A stretch of 64,000 bases of DNA from Trinickia dabaoshanensis (GCF_002879885.1 NZ_PNYA01000010.1:161245-225244), one strand, 5' to 3'; shown: positions 18,623-28,626, counted from the stretch's first letter. The notes: generated from the sequence alone by a model not told the origin. Numbers and translations: made by a program.

Positions 18623-20539
18623 ATGAGCCACCACACTTTCGCCGACGCATCCGTCACGTTGGATCGCCACAGCGAGGCCTCGAAGGCCCCGCAACCGGCG
18701 CCGATCGCACGCGCGCCACGCGTGGCGATCGTTCACGATTGGCTTGTCACGTACGCGGGCGCCGAGCGCGTGCTCGAGCAAATGATCGCGTGCTTTCCGC
18801 AGGCCGATGTCTTCAGCCTCGTCGATTTTGTTGAAGATCGTAAGTTCTTGCACGGCAAACGGGCCACGACCTCGTTCATTCAACGCCTGCCGCTCGCGCG
18901 CAAGAAGTATCGCGCCTATCTGCCGTTGATGCCGATCGCCATCGAGCAGCTCGATTTGAGCGCTTACGATCTCGTCATCTCGAGCAGCCACGCGGTGGCC
19001 AAGGGAGTACTCACCGGGCCCGACCAAGTGCACATCAGCTATGTGCACTCGCCGATTCGCTATGCGTGGGACTTGCAGCACCAATACCTCGAACAGTCGA
19101 ATCTCACTCGCGGGCTACGCTCGGCGATGGCCCGGGCGGTGTTGCACTACATCCGCAATTGGGACACCCGGACGTCCAATGCCGTCGATCATTTCGTCGC
19201 CAATTCGCAGTTCATCGCGCGGCGCATCAGGAAGGTCTACCACCGCGACTCGCGCGTGATCTTCCCGCCCGTGGACGTGCAGTCGTTCCTGGTCCGCGAG
19301 GATAAAGAGGACTTCTACCTCACGGCGTCGCGCATGGTGCCGTACAAGAAGATCGATTTGATCGTCGAAGCGTTCTCGCGCATGCCCGGCAAGCGGCTCG
19401 TCGTGATCGGCGACGGCCCGGAGATGAAGGCGATACGCGCGAAGGCGGGCCCGAACATCGAGATCCTCGGCTATCAGCCGTTTGCGGCTTTGCACGACCA
19501 TATGCGGCGCGCGAAGGCATTCGTATTTGCAGCCGAGGAAGATTTCGGCATCGCGCCGGTCGAGGCCCAGGCATGCGGTACGCCCGTCATCGCATACGGC
19601 AAGGGGGGCGCGCTCGAGACCGTGCGCGAACTCGGCGATGCGCACCCCACCGGAATCTTCTTCCGCGAGCAAAGCGTGCCGTCGATCGTTGCCGCCGTTC
19701 GCGAGTTCGAGGGCAATGCCGGCCGCTTTTCGGCGCTCGATTGCCGCTTGAATGCCGAACGGTTCTCGATCGCGACGTTCCGCGAGCGGTTCATGGCATT
19801 CGTCGAACAAGTCATGCCCGGGGCGACGAGCCCGATCGAGGACACCCCCTCGGCAAGCGGCACGGGCGGTACTTCGCCGGTCTCGACGGCGGGCTCGGTC
19901 CGGGTGCTCGCGCTCGACCAAAGCGGGGGGCTCGACGAAGCGGAAGTCTCGTTGCTCGACGTCGCCAGTCATATGAAGGAATCGGTAGAAGTCGTGCTGT
20001 TCGACGACGGCCCGTTCCGTCTGGCCCTCGAAGAAGCGGGCGTCGCGGTGGATGTGCTCGATGCGCCCGTGCTGAACGGTGCGAGCGAGCGCAAGCGCCC
20101 GCCCAAGGCGCGCACCTTGTCGGGCATCGCCTCGCTCGTGCGCGAGACCGTCAAACGCGCGCGTCACGTCGATGTGATCTACGCCAATACGCCGCGCACG
20201 ATGCTCGTGGGCGCGCTCGCGGGGATGGTGGCGCGACGTCCGGTGGTATGGCACTTGCGTCAAAGCGTCGGGGCCGATCCGCTTGGAAGGGCTCAGCGTT
20301 TGGCGTTGAAGTGGTGCGCACGCGTCGCGCTCGATCGGGCGATTGCCGATAGCGCAGCCTCCAAACACGCGTTCGAAGCCTTTACCAAAGCGCCCCGCTT
20401 GCGTATCGACGTCGTCGACGAGGAGCCGCGCGCAGTACGTGGCGCCGAGGCGGCCAAATCCCAAGCGGGCTCGCCGCGCAAGCGGATCGAGAGCGTTTCG
20501 GCCATCCTCGCGCAAGCCGCGATGCGTGGCGCTCGCTGA
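18623..20539 (+). CDS. GT4 family glycosyltransferase with an extra C-terminal GT-B-like half-domain
   Basis: Exopolysaccharide-type sugar transferase of 638 residues. Residues about 30-400 form a complete GT-B fold: an N-terminal acceptor region (PRVAIVHDWLVTYAGAERVLEQMI) and a C-terminal nucleotide-sugar domain with LTASRMVPYKKIDLIVEA and the EDFGIAPVE acid pair. After a Ser/Thr/Gly linker, residues about 430-600 resemble a second N-terminal GT-B domain (VLALDQSGGLDEAEVSLLDV, DVIYANTPRTMLVGALAGM) with no nucleotide-binding partner. GAGGAG precedes the ATG. galU downstream supplies UDP-glucose. Confidence 0.85.
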   Translation: MSHHTFADASVTLDRHSEASKAPQPAPIARAPRVAIVHDWLVTYAGAERVLEQMIACFPQADVFSLVDFVEDRKFLHGKRATTSFIQRLPLARKKYRAYLPLMPIAIEQLDLSAYDLVISSSHAVAKGVLTGPDQVHISYVHSPIRYAWDLQHQYLEQSNLTRGLRSAMARAVLHYIRNWDTRTSNAVDHFVANSQFIARRIRKVYHRDSRVIFPPVDVQSFLVREDKEDFYLTASRMVPYKKIDLIVEAFSRMPGKRLVVIGDGPEMKAIRAKAGPNIEILGYQPFAALHDHMRRAKAFVFAAEEDFGIAPVEAQACGTPVIAYGKGGALETVRELGDAHPTGIFFREQSVPSIVAAVREFEGNAGRFSALDCRLNAERFSIATFRERFMAFVEQVMPGATSPIEDTPSASGTGGTSPVSTAGSVRVLALDQSGGLDEAEVSLLDVASHMKESVEVVLFDDGPFRLALEEAGVAVDVLDAPVLNGASERKRPPKARTLSGIASLVRETVKRARHVDVIYANTPRTMLVGALAGMVARRPVVWHLRQSVGADPLGRAQRLALKWCARVALDRAIADSAASKHAFEAFTKAPRLRIDVVDEEPRAVRGAEAAKSQAGSPRKRIESVSAILAQAAMRGAR

Positions 20540-20838
20540 GCGGACGAGCATGCCGCGCCAGGCGGGCGGCATACGAAAACAACGCGCCGGCGCGGGCAAT
20601 TGCGCGCCGAGCCGCATAGCCGGACGGGGGCGGACCGGCTACGAAAATACCCACTATTCAATCAGATAGCTGTATTTCGGCGGGTTCGAGTCAAAAATGC
20701 GCGTCGCGTAGTCGAGACGCGATGACCGGCTTTTGTTGGTAGTGTGCGATTGCATTGGATCGCTTCTATCGAGCGGCGCGAAGCTTGGGATGAGCGCGCG
20801 CCGCGGTCACGATAACAATTACCCCAAGGGAACGAACG

Positions 20839-21726
20839 ATGTTGAAAGTTACCAAAGCGGTGTTTCCAGTGGCGGGTCTGGGCACGCGGTTCCTTCCGGC
20901 CACGAAGGCAAGTCCCAAGGAGATGCTGCCCGTCGTCGACAAGCCGTTGATCCAGTATGCGGTCGAAGAGGCGATCGACGCGGGTATCACCGAACTCATC
21001 TTCGTGACGGGACGCAGCAAGCGTGCGATCGAAGATCACTTCGACACTTCGTATGAGATCGAAGCGGAGCTCGAAGCGCGCGGCAAGGAGAAGCTGCTGG
21101 AGCTGGTTCGCGGCATCAAACCGAGCCACGTCGATTGCTTTTACGTGCGTCAACCGGCTGCGCGCGGCCTCGGTCACGCGGTGCTGTGCGCCGAAAAGCT
21201 CGTCGCCGACAGCCCGTTCGCGGTGATTCTCGCCGACGATTTGCTGCACGGCTCTCAGCCCGTCATGAAGCAGATGATCGATGTCTTCAATCACTATCAC
21301 AGCACGATCATCGGCGTCGAGTCGATCGCGCGCGAGGACAGCCGCTCCTACGGCATCGTCGAAGGGCGCGAATGGGAAGAGGACATCTTCAAGCTCTCGG
21401 GCATCGTCGAGAAACCTTCGCCCGAGGCCGCGCCATCCAATCTGGGCGTCGTGGGCCGCTATGTCCTGATGCCGAGCATCTTCGAGCATTTGCGCCGGCT
21501 CGAGCCCTCCGTGCAAGGCGAGTTGCAGTTGACCGACGCATTGCATGCGTTGCTCGCCGAAGAGCAGGTGCTCGCCTATCGGTACTATGGCCAGCGCTTC
21601 GATTGCGGCAGCAAACTCGGCTATTTGAAGGCCACCGTCGAATTCGCGTTGCGGCACCCGGAGATCGGGCAGGCATTCGATTCTTATCTGCGCGATTACG
21701 TCGGCCATCTCTCGCCGTCGTCGTAA
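20839..21726 (+). CDS. galU: UTP-glucose-1-phosphate uridylyltransferase
   Basis: Makes UDP-glucose for exopolysaccharide, LPS and trehalose synthesis. The 295 residues show the nucleotidyltransferase signature GLGTRFLPATK and SPKEMLPVVDKPLIQY near the N terminus. Also present are the metal-binding ILADDL region and the C-terminal RFDCGSKLGYLKATVEFAL typical of bacterial GalU. The promoter must lie in the 300-base gap after the glycosyltransferase. Confidence 0.97.
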   Translation: MLKVTKAVFPVAGLGTRFLPATKASPKEMLPVVDKPLIQYAVEEAIDAGITELIFVTGRSKRAIEDHFDTSYEIEAELEARGKEKLLELVRGIKPSHVDCFYVRQPAARGLGHAVLCAEKLVADSPFAVILADDLLHGSQPVMKQMIDVFNHYHSTIIGVESIAREDSRSYGIVEGREWEEDIFKLSGIVEKPSPEAAPSNLGVVGRYVLMPSIFEHLRRLEPSVQGELQLTDALHALLAEEQVLAYRYYGQRFDCGSKLGYLKATVEFALRHPEIGQAFDSYLRDYVGHLSPSS

Positions 21727-21745
21727 GGCCCGGGCGATCCGTTCG

Positions 21746-21768
21746 CGGCCCGTCATCGCGGCGGGCCG
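21746..21768 (+). terminator. possible hairpin after galU
   Basis: CGGCCCG and CGGGCCG arms with a nine-base loop, 20 bases past the stop codon; no T run. Confidence 0.3.
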
Positions 21769-21993
21769 GCCGGATCGCCGGCGGTAACTATCCTCTCATA
21801 CGCGCGCCCGGCGTCTCGCCGCGCGCGCGTATTCGCGTATTCGCGTCTTCGCATGAGCGCATGCGCGTCGGCGACGCATTCCCCTTCATCAAGCGGACAC
21901 GATTCGTTCTTATGCTTGTCGCCCATTCGGTCGGATTCACGAGCATGCCGCGGAGTTCGGCATAGTGCGCGGACTTACAAGCGGGAGCTAGCA

Positions 21994-22326
21994 GTGGCGA
22001 TTATCCAGCGAAGATCATCGATACGCTTCGTCTTACGGAGCAAACGTTTCGCACCCGCTTCGACGCTTGCCACTGGCCGCCGCCTCCTGATTTCGGCGTT
22101 TGCGGCGGGAACGCTTTGCTTACTGGCCGCCGGCTGCGATGGCGGTCATGACGATATCGACGCGCGATCGAGCGCCGCCGGCGCGACGGCGATGTTGCCG
22201 GGCACGCGCGACGCGCTTGCGCCGCAACCGGGGGCCGCTGCTCAGCGCTTCGATACGGAGGGCGGCACGCCTGCACGCGCCGCATCCGATGCACTGTTGC
22301 CGCCCGTCATGCACACCGCCGACTGA
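21994..22326 (+). CDS. small putative lipoprotein (110 aa)
   Basis: Predicted exported protein starting at GTG 21994 with GGGAG upstream. A basic N terminus leads into a hydrophobic stretch and lipobox LAAGC, followed by an Asp/Ala/Pro-rich low-complexity mature part. No known domain; function unknown. The frame stays open upstream, so the start is not certain. Confidence 0.55.
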   Translation: MAIIQRRSSIRFVLRSKRFAPASTLATGRRLLISAFAAGTLCLLAAGCDGGHDDIDARSSAAGATAMLPGTRDALAPQPGAAAQRFDTEGGTPARAASDALLPPVMHTAD

Positions 22327-22405
22327 GTCGTTTGCTTGACCGTCATTCGGGCGGCAAGCGCGCAGGCTGAATTAGCGCGCCCATCGCCTATCTTCGTAGT
22401 GCCAT

Positions 22406-22441
<36 letters not shown>

Positions 22442-22537
22442 TCTTGCAGTCGTTCGTTTTGCCGTAGTGCGCCGATGTGCATCGCCCATGGCGAGGCCGT
22501 CATCGTTCCATTCCTTCGTCAGATACGCGAATTCAAT

Positions 22538-24646
22538 ATGACATCGAAAAGCCGCCGTGATTTTCTGCGCGCCGCCGCCCAAGCGGCAGGCGCGGCCGCC
22601 GCCATGGGCGCCGTGCCCGCCGGTATCCGCAACGCGCTCGCGATTCCCGCGAACGACGCCACGCGCAGTATCAACGACATCGAGCATATCGTGATCCTCA
22701 TGCAGGAGAATCGGTCGTTCGACCACTACTTCGGCACGCTGCGCGGCGTGCGGGGCTATGGCGACCGGCGCGCGATTCGTTTGCCGAACGGCAACACCGT
22801 GTGGGAGCAGCCCTTGTTGGCCGATGCCGGGCGTGTTCTCCCGTTCCGGCCGAGCGCACCCGATCTCGGCATGCAGTTCCTGCAGGACTTGCCGCACGAT
22901 TGGACGACCACGCACAACGCGTGGAACGGCGGCCGTTACGATCAGTGGGTCAGCGCCAAGGGCACCACGACCATGGCCTATCTCACGCGCCAAGACATTC
23001 CGTTTCACTACCAGCTCGCCGACGCCTTCACGATCTGCGACGCGTATCACTGCTCGGGCATGACTCCCACCGATCCGAATCGCTACTACATGTGGACGGG
23101 TTGGGTCGGCAACGACGGTAAGGGCGGCGGCCCCGTCATCGACAATGCCGAGGCCGGGTACGGGTGGTCCACGTATCCGGAGGTGCTGCAATCGGCCGGC
23201 ATCTCGTGGAAGATCTATCAGGACATCGGCACGGGTTTGAATGCCGCCGGTTCGTGGGGCTGGACGCAAAACGCCTACATCGGCAACTACGGCGACAACT
23301 CGCTGCTCTACTTCAACCAATACCGCAACGCGCAACCGGGCGACCCCCTGTACGAGCGCGCGCGCACGGGGACGAACGTGGCCGTGAGCGGCGGTTATTT
23401 CGACCAGTTGAAGCAAGACGTCGCTAACGGCACGCTGCCGCAAGTGTCGTGGATCGTCGCGCCCGAGGCGTATTCGGAGCATCCGAACTGGCCCGCGAAT
23501 TACGGCGCATGGTACGTCGATCAAGTCCTGCAGGTGCTCACGTCCAATCCGGCGCTTTGGAGCAAAACCGCGCTTCTGATCACCTACGACGAAAACGACG
23601 GCTTCTTCGATCACGTTGCGCCGCCGTTCGCGCCGTGGTCGAAAGAGTCGGGCCTATCGACCGTCGATACCGCGAACGAGTATTTCGCCGGTAACTCGAC
23701 GTATCCCGCGGGTCCCTACGGTTTGGGGCCGCGCGTCCCGATGCTCGTGGTGTCGCCTTGGTCCAAGGGCGGTTGGGTTTGCTCGGAGACGTTCGACCAT
23801 ACGTCGATCATCCGCTTCATCGCTCGACGCTTCGGCCATGCGCACAACTTGTCCGAGGCGAACATCACGCCGTGGCGCAAGACGGTTTGCGGCGATTTGA
23901 CGCGCGCTTTCGATTTCGCCAACCCCAATGCGTCCTTTCCGACGCTGCCGAGCACGAGCGGATATGTGCCGCCGGATCAGCAGCGCCATCCCGATTACGT
24001 GCCGTTGCCGCCGCTGGTTCAGGCCAAACCCGCGCAGGAACCGGGGGTGCGTCCGGCACGTGCGTTGCCCTATGAGCTGTTCGTGCGCGCACACGTGGAG
24101 GCGGGCGATGCGCAGTTGCGGTTGAAGTTCACCAATACAGGGCATGCGGGCGCCGCGTTCCACGTGTATCAGGCGCATAGCCTCGACGCGCCGCGCGCGT
24201 ATACGGTCGAACCGCATAAGCACCTCACCGACGAGTTCTCGCTCCATCTGGACGGCAGCTACGATTTCGCGGTGCACGGGCCGAACGGTTTCGCTCGCCG
24301 GTTCGCGGGCCGCGCCGTCGCGGCGCACTGGTGGAGCGCAGGCGTGGCCGTGCCCGAAGTGGTGGAGTCGTACGACGTTGCCAACGGCAACATCGAATTG
24401 TGTCTGCAAAACAAGGGGTCGGCGGCGTGCGAATTCACGATCGTCAACGCGTATGACGGCACGACGCACAAGCGCCGCGTCGCCGGCGGCGAAAGTGTGG
24501 ACCTGTATGTCGATTTGCGCGCGCAGCATGCCTGGTACGACCTGCACGTGAGCGTCGACACAGACCCGCTGTTCGCGCGGGTGCTTGCCGGTCACGTCGA
24601 AACGGGCCGCCCGAGCATGAGCGATCCCGCACTCGGACTCGTCTGA
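22538..24646 (+). CDS. Tat-exported non-haemolytic-type phospholipase C
   Basis: Secreted phosphoesterase of 702 residues that cleaves phosphatidylcholine-type lipids. A twin-arginine signal (SRRDFLRAAAQAAGAAAA) opens the protein. The PF04185-type catalytic domain carries HIVILMQENRSFDHYFGTLRG and TYDENDGFFDHVAPP. Two C-terminal beta-sandwich repeats of the bacterial phospholipase C type follow (about 510-600 and 610-690). The start at 22538 puts the Tat motif at the N terminus; upstream frame is an extension through the hexamer repeat. Confidence 0.93.
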   Translation: MTSKSRRDFLRAAAQAAGAAAAMGAVPAGIRNALAIPANDATRSINDIEHIVILMQENRSFDHYFGTLRGVRGYGDRRAIRLPNGNTVWEQPLLADAGRVLPFRPSAPDLGMQFLQDLPHDWTTTHNAWNGGRYDQWVSAKGTTTMAYLTRQDIPFHYQLADAFTICDAYHCSGMTPTDPNRYYMWTGWVGNDGKGGGPVIDNAEAGYGWSTYPEVLQSAGISWKIYQDIGTGLNAAGSWGWTQNAYIGNYGDNSLLYFNQYRNAQPGDPLYERARTGTNVAVSGGYFDQLKQDVANGTLPQVSWIVAPEAYSEHPNWPANYGAWYVDQVLQVLTSNPALWSKTALLITYDENDGFFDHVAPPFAPWSKESGLSTVDTANEYFAGNSTYPAGPYGLGPRVPMLVVSPWSKGGWVCSETFDHTSIIRFIARRFGHAHNLSEANITPWRKTVCGDLTRAFDFANPNASFPTLPSTSGYVPPDQQRHPDYVPLPPLVQAKPAQEPGVRPARALPYELFVRAHVEAGDAQLRLKFTNTGHAGAAFHVYQAHSLDAPRAYTVEPHKHLTDEFSLHLDGSYDFAVHGPNGFARRFAGRAVAAHWWSAGVAVPEVVESYDVANGNIELCLQNKGSAACEFTIVNAYDGTTHKRRVAGGESVDLYVDLRAQHAWYDLHVSVDTDPLFARVLAGHVETGRPSMSDPALGLV

Positions 24647-24674
24647 ACGAGGCTCGTAGACGCGTCTTCATCCC

Positions 24675-24701
24675 AGGGCTTGCCCCTATCGGGCAAACCC
24701 T
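24675..24701 (+). terminator. possible terminator after phospholipase C
   Basis: AGGGCTTGCCC and GGGCAAACCCT arms with one mismatch and a five-base loop, 28 bases after the stop. Confidence 0.4.
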
Positions 24702-24910
24702 CTACACCCGTCGTCGAAGGCTCTCGCCGATCGACGACGGGGCCCGCCTAGCGTCGAAATAGTCGGCCGCGCGCAACAAACCCCCTGTAAACACGCTCTT
24801 GAAATACAAAAAGAGATGCATGAAGCCGCGCGGCGCTTGTAGAATCCGGCCTTGAAGCGATGCACGTAGTGCCCGTTTCATGCGTTCAACGACCAACAGG
24901 TAGGAGAAAC

Positions 24911-25357
24911 ATGGTTACTTCCGCAAAGAAGGTTGCGAAAAAGGCTGCTGCTGCACCGGCGAAAAAGGCCGCTGCCAAGAAGGCTCCCGCGAAGACTGCC
25001 GCGGCTAAGAAGGTCGCCGTGAAGGCGTCCGGCGCTCCGTCGCCGATCAAGGACACCTTCACGAAGGCCTCGCTGGCTGCTCACCTCGCGGAGCGTGCGG
25101 CTATCGAGCCGAAGTCCGTCAAGGCGGTGCTCGCGGCGCTCGAAGACACGATCCTCGGCTCGGTGCACAAGAAGGGTGCCGGCGAGTTCACGTTGTCGGG
25201 TCTGCTCAAGATCGTCGTGCAAACCGTGCCGGCGAAGAAGAAGCGCTTCGGCAAGGATCCGTTCACGGGCGAAGAGCGTTGGTTCCCGGCTAAGCCGGCA
25301 AGCGTGCGCATCAAGGCACGTGCGCTGAAGAAGCTGAAGGACGCGGCAGCGGGCTAA
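24911..25357 (+). CDS. HU-family DNA-binding protein with Lys/Ala-rich N-terminal tail
   Basis: Nucleoid protein of 148 residues. The first 45 or so are a histone-H1-like tail of repeated AKKA and PAKK units. The rest is an HU/IHF fold (SLAAHLAERAAIEPKSVKAVLAALEDTI, then FTLSGLLKIVVQTVPAKKKRF and a C-terminal RIKARALKKLKDA). AGGAG precedes the ATG. This tail-plus-HU layout is common in Burkholderia and Ralstonia. A classic terminator follows. Confidence 0.93.
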   Translation: MVTSAKKVAKKAAAAPAKKAAAKKAPAKTAAAKKVAVKASGAPSPIKDTFTKASLAAHLAERAAIEPKSVKAVLAALEDTILGSVHKKGAGEFTLSGLLKIVVQTVPAKKKRFGKDPFTGEERWFPAKPASVRIKARALKKLKDAAAG

Positions 25358-25380
25358 TCCAGCCGCACCGGTCGTACGAG

Positions 25381-25416
25381 AATCCGCAAAGGCGCTCGCG
25401 CCTTTGCGGATTTTTT
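25381..25416 (+). terminator. rho-independent terminator of the HU-like gene
   Basis: A 14-base perfect stem (AATCCGCAAAGGCG) with a four-base loop, followed by a run of T. It lies between convergent genes and touches the stop codon of the next one. Confidence 0.93.
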
Positions 25417-25780
25417 ATTGCCCGACGTTCGTTGCCCAACGGTTTTCAGCGGCCTCGGCGGCCTTGGGTGACGCGGCCGAGGCGCCGGGTTTTTGCGTTT
25501 GCACGGCTTGGGGCTGACCGGCGTTGGCGCTTCCAGCCGCGGCGCCGCCATAACCGCTCGCCGCGTTCATCGCGGCAACCTTCGCTTCCGCGGCTTGGAT
25601 GTCCTCCGGGTAATGCGGGTCGTTGCCGGCGGCCGGGCGCCAACCCGTGCTTTCGAGTTGGATCAGTTCGGCGCGCACTTGAGCACGGGTGACGGGGCCG
25701 TTCGATTGCGATTGCGCGAACGAAGCGGCGGGTACGGCGAGAATACAGGCGAGCGCGACGGCTCGGGAAAGCGGCTTCAT
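25415..25780 (-). CDS. DUF4148 domain exported protein (121 aa)
   Basis: Small periplasmic protein. A signal peptide (MKPLSRAVALACILAVPAASFAQ) precedes the DUF4148 core, TRAQVRAELIQLESTGWRP and PHYPEDIQAAEAKVAA. An Ala/Gly/Gln-rich tail follows. The family is abundant in Burkholderiaceae and has no known function. A related but lipidated member is at 46684-46995. Confidence 0.85.
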   Translation of the reverse strand: MKPLSRAVALACILAVPAASFAQSQSNGPVTRAQVRAELIQLESTGWRPAAGNDPHYPEDIQAAEAKVAAMNAASGYGGAAAGSANAGQPQAVQTQKPGASAASPKAAEAAENRWATNVGQ

Positions 25781-25933
25781 GCTGATGGGCTCCGTGGCAG
25801 TGAGGGGCGGTGCAGGTATTGCATCGATGACCCAGTGTAGGGCGGGGGCCGCCCGCGGTTAACGGCCGCGCCCAGAAGGAATCTTTCCATCGGCGCCCGC
25901 AATCGATTCACGATCGACCCACGTTCGATCCAT

Positions 25934-26896
25934 TCAGGCGGCGACGCTCTGCGCCTCGACGTCCACGGCGAGTGCATCGAGCACGGCAACGTCTCGCTCC
26001 AGCCGAGGCGGCAGCCAATCGCAAATGAAGTTGATCCACGAGCGCGTGCGCGCATCGACGAACCTGTGCGAGGGATAAAGCAAACACACTTCGCGCGTAT
26101 CGAGCGTATAACGCGGCAAGACCCGCACGAGCGTGCCGTCGCGCAGTTCGTCGAGCGCCGCATAGGCCGGGATGGCCGCGATGCCCATGCCCTCGCGCGC
26201 GGCGATCGCCAGCGATTCGGCGATATTGATACTGACCACGCTATCGACTTGCATCGAAACCACGCCGCCGTCCGGCCCTTCGAGGCGCCAAACGCTCGGC
26301 ACAGAGGCGCAGGCACCTAGCGTCAGGCAGTCGTGCGACACGAGTTCTTGCAGCGATTGCGGCTCGCCGTGCGCATTCAGATAGGCGGGCGACGCGCACA
26401 AGATACTGTGCGAATAGCCCATCCGATGCGCGGCGATGTTCTCGCCCGATGGCGAAGACAAGGCGACGACCGAGGCGTCGCACGTCCCATCGAAGAGACT
26501 CGGCAACGTCTGCGAGAGACTCAATTCAACCTGCACCTCGGGGTAGCGCGCGCGATAGTCCTTGATCGCGGGCATGACGTGCCGTTGACCGAGACTGGCC
26601 AGACTGTGCAGACGCAGCAAGCCGCTCGGGCGGTCGGCGGCGCACGCGGTATCGTCCTCGGCGCGCACGACGTCGGCGAGAATGCGCCGGCACCGCTCGG
26701 CGAAAACGAGCCCTTCCGCCGTCGGCGCGATGCGGCGCGTCGAGCGGTGGATGAGGCGCGTATGCAGGTGATCCTCGAGTTCGCTGATGGCGCGCGATGC
26801 GGTGCCGAGGCCGACATCGAGCGACGCCGCCGCGGCGGTGAAGCTGCCCGTGTCGAGGACGCGAACGAGGATCTGCATGTTGTGCAAGGTGTTCAT
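25934..26896 (-). CDS. LysR family transcriptional regulator
   Basis: Regulator of 320 residues. The N-terminal helix-turn-helix is MNTLHNMQILVRVLDTGSFTAAAASLDVGLGTASRAISELEDHL, followed by the linker helix and periplasmic-binding-type effector domain. It is a close paralogue of the LysR gene at 34734-35687 over the whole length. Start at 26896 by homology with that paralogue; no strong ribosome-binding site. Divergent from the porin downstream, a possible target. Confidence 0.92.
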   Translation of the reverse strand: MNTLHNMQILVRVLDTGSFTAAAASLDVGLGTASRAISELEDHLHTRLIHRSTRRIAPTAEGLVFAERCRRILADVVRAEDDTACAADRPSGLLRLHSLASLGQRHVMPAIKDYRARYPEVQVELSLSQTLPSLFDGTCDASVVALSSPSGENIAAHRMGYSHSILCASPAYLNAHGEPQSLQELVSHDCLTLGACASVPSVWRLEGPDGGVVSMQVDSVVSINIAESLAIAAREGMGIAAIPAYAALDELRDGTLVRVLPRYTLDTREVCLLYPSHRFVDARTRSWINFICDWLPPRLERDVAVLDALAVDVEAQSVAA

Positions 26897-27246
26897 GGGG
26901 GGCATCTGCGTTGGCTGTGCGCGCAGTATCGGGGTGCGCCGTTTCGTCGCTGTTTCATCGCCGCGCGCGATGAATTTCAAATGTAACGGGCGCCTTTGGC
27001 GCGCAGGCGCGCGCTACGGCCGTGCGCTGTGGTTTCGATGCAACTCGGTTGCGGCTCTCACGGCGGCGATCGATGCTCGAATCGTTCGCGGGGCTCGGCG
27101 CAGCGGCACTGTGACGAATCCTTGAACGATTACCCGGCTCCGCGGAACGGACTCATTCGCATGGATGGGCTTTTCTCGGGCGCGGCGATTTTTACACTGC
27201 GTCCGCTGATTCATTCAGTCCATCCGAAAAATCGTGGAGCTAATTC
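26897..27246. other. intergenic region between divergent LysR and porin genes
   Basis: About 350 bases. GC-rich short inverted repeats occur near 26990-27015, and the sequence becomes richer in A and T towards the porin start. It must hold promoters of both genes; I cannot point to a definite site. Confidence 0.35.
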
Positions 27247-28401
27247 GTGAAAAAGTTGCACTTGGCATTGTCCGCAGTGGGTTTGGCTGCCGCGTCGGCG
27301 GCGCACGCACAAAGCGCGGTGACGCTGTACGGCCTGATCGATGCCGGAATCATGTACACGAACAACGTGGCGAGCGGCACGGCGCACGGCCCGTTGTGGC
27401 AGGCGACGAGCGGCAACGTCAATGGCAGCCGCTTCGGCGTGCGCGGCGCGGAAGACCTCGGCGGCGGTCTGAAAGCGCTGTTCGTATTGGAGAACGGATA
27501 CAACGTGCAGAACGGCAAGCTCGGGCAGGATAGCCGGATGTTCGGCCGCCAAGCGTACCTAGGTCTCGCGAGCAGCGAGTTCGGCACGCTCACGTTGGGC
27601 CGTCAATACGATTCGCTCGTGGATTACGTGGCCCCGTTGTCCGCCACCGCCGGCACGTTCGGCGACACGGGCTTCGCGCATCCGTTCGACAACGACAACC
27701 TGAATCACTCGGTACGCATCAACAACGCCGTCAAGTATGCGAGCAACAACTACGGCGGGTTGAAGTTCGGCGGCATGTACGCGTTTTCGAACAACCAGAA
27801 TTTCTCCGCTGATCGCGCGTATAGCGTCGGCGCGAGCTATCACAATGGTCCGCTCAACGTCGCGGCCGGCTACCTGCAGATCAACGGCTCGGCGGGCACG
27901 AGCGCCGGCAGCCCGGGCGCGGTCGATATCGCGGAATCGGCGGCCAACGGCAAGGGTGGCTTCGCGCTCGGCGCGAGCGTGCAGCGCGTGATCGGCGGCG
28001 GCGTCAATTATTCGCTCGGACCGGTGACGGCGGGGTTCGTCTATACGCACAGCCTATTCGAGAATTCGACTTCCTTCGGCTCGGCCGGGGGCAACGTGTC
28101 GTTCAACAACTATGAAGTGAACGGAAAGTATGCGGCGACCCCGCATCTCACGCTGGGTCTGGCCTATACCTACACGGATGGCCATGTCGATAACACGACC
28201 ACGTTCGGCAACGATCCGAAGTGGCATTCGGTCGATTTCCAGACCGTTTATGCGCTGTCCAAGCGGACCGACGTGTATGCCGAAGCGATGTATCAGCATG
28301 CATCGGGCAACCATTACGTCGCGTTCCTGAACACCGCGGGCGGCGCGTCCTCGACGGCTAACCAGGTGGTCGGCACGCTCGGTATGCGTACGCGGTTTTA
28401 A
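27247..28401 (+). CDS. general porin of the Burkholderia OmpC-like type
   Basis: Trimeric outer-membrane channel of 384 residues. A signal peptide (MKKLHLALSAVGLAAASAAHA) is followed by the family start QSAVTLYGLIDAGIMYTNN and SRFGVRGAEDLGGGLKALFVLENGYN. It ends in a terminal Phe (GTLGMRTRF). Start codon is GTG at 27247 with GGAGC upstream. A second porin of the same family is at 41134-42300. Confidence 0.95.
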   Translation: MKKLHLALSAVGLAAASAAHAQSAVTLYGLIDAGIMYTNNVASGTAHGPLWQATSGNVNGSRFGVRGAEDLGGGLKALFVLENGYNVQNGKLGQDSRMFGRQAYLGLASSEFGTLTLGRQYDSLVDYVAPLSATAGTFGDTGFAHPFDNDNLNHSVRINNAVKYASNNYGGLKFGGMYAFSNNQNFSADRAYSVGASYHNGPLNVAAGYLQINGSAGTSAGSPGAVDIAESAANGKGGFALGASVQRVIGGGVNYSLGPVTAGFVYTHSLFENSTSFGSAGGNVSFNNYEVNGKYAATPHLTLGLAYTYTDGHVDNTTTFGNDPKWHSVDFQTVYALSKRTDVYAEAMYQHASGNHYVAFLNTAGGASSTANQVVGTLGMRTRF

Positions 28402-28476
28402 AGAAAGCGCGGTATCCCTGTCGTTCGTAGTCCCCTCTCGCTGGTCGAGAGCAGTTGTTTTTCTTGAGTGAGTTTT

Positions 28477-28505
28477 GCGCGGCGTTCTCGCCGCGCTCTT
28501 TTTTT
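28477..28505 (+). terminator. rho-independent terminator of the porin gene
   Basis: GCGCGGCG and CGCCGCGC stem with a four-base loop, then TCTTTTTTT. About 75 bases after the porin stop. It argues that the next gene starts downstream of it. Confidence 0.92.
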
Positions 28506-28626
28506 GGGGCAGACCGCCGCCGGCCGTTTCATCTGTAATTGCGGCGCGCGGCATTGGACATGTTGCCGCAACCGCGGCGTCCGATTCTGTTTCGCCGCTG
28601 CACGCAGCGCCCGCCCAAACTCAATC

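Noticed and set aside
19115..20617. Minus-strand ORF of 500 codons opposite the glycosyltransferase
   Set aside because: Composition (Arg, His, Asp) is typical of high-GC shadow frames; the plus strand has clear glycosyltransferase motifs.
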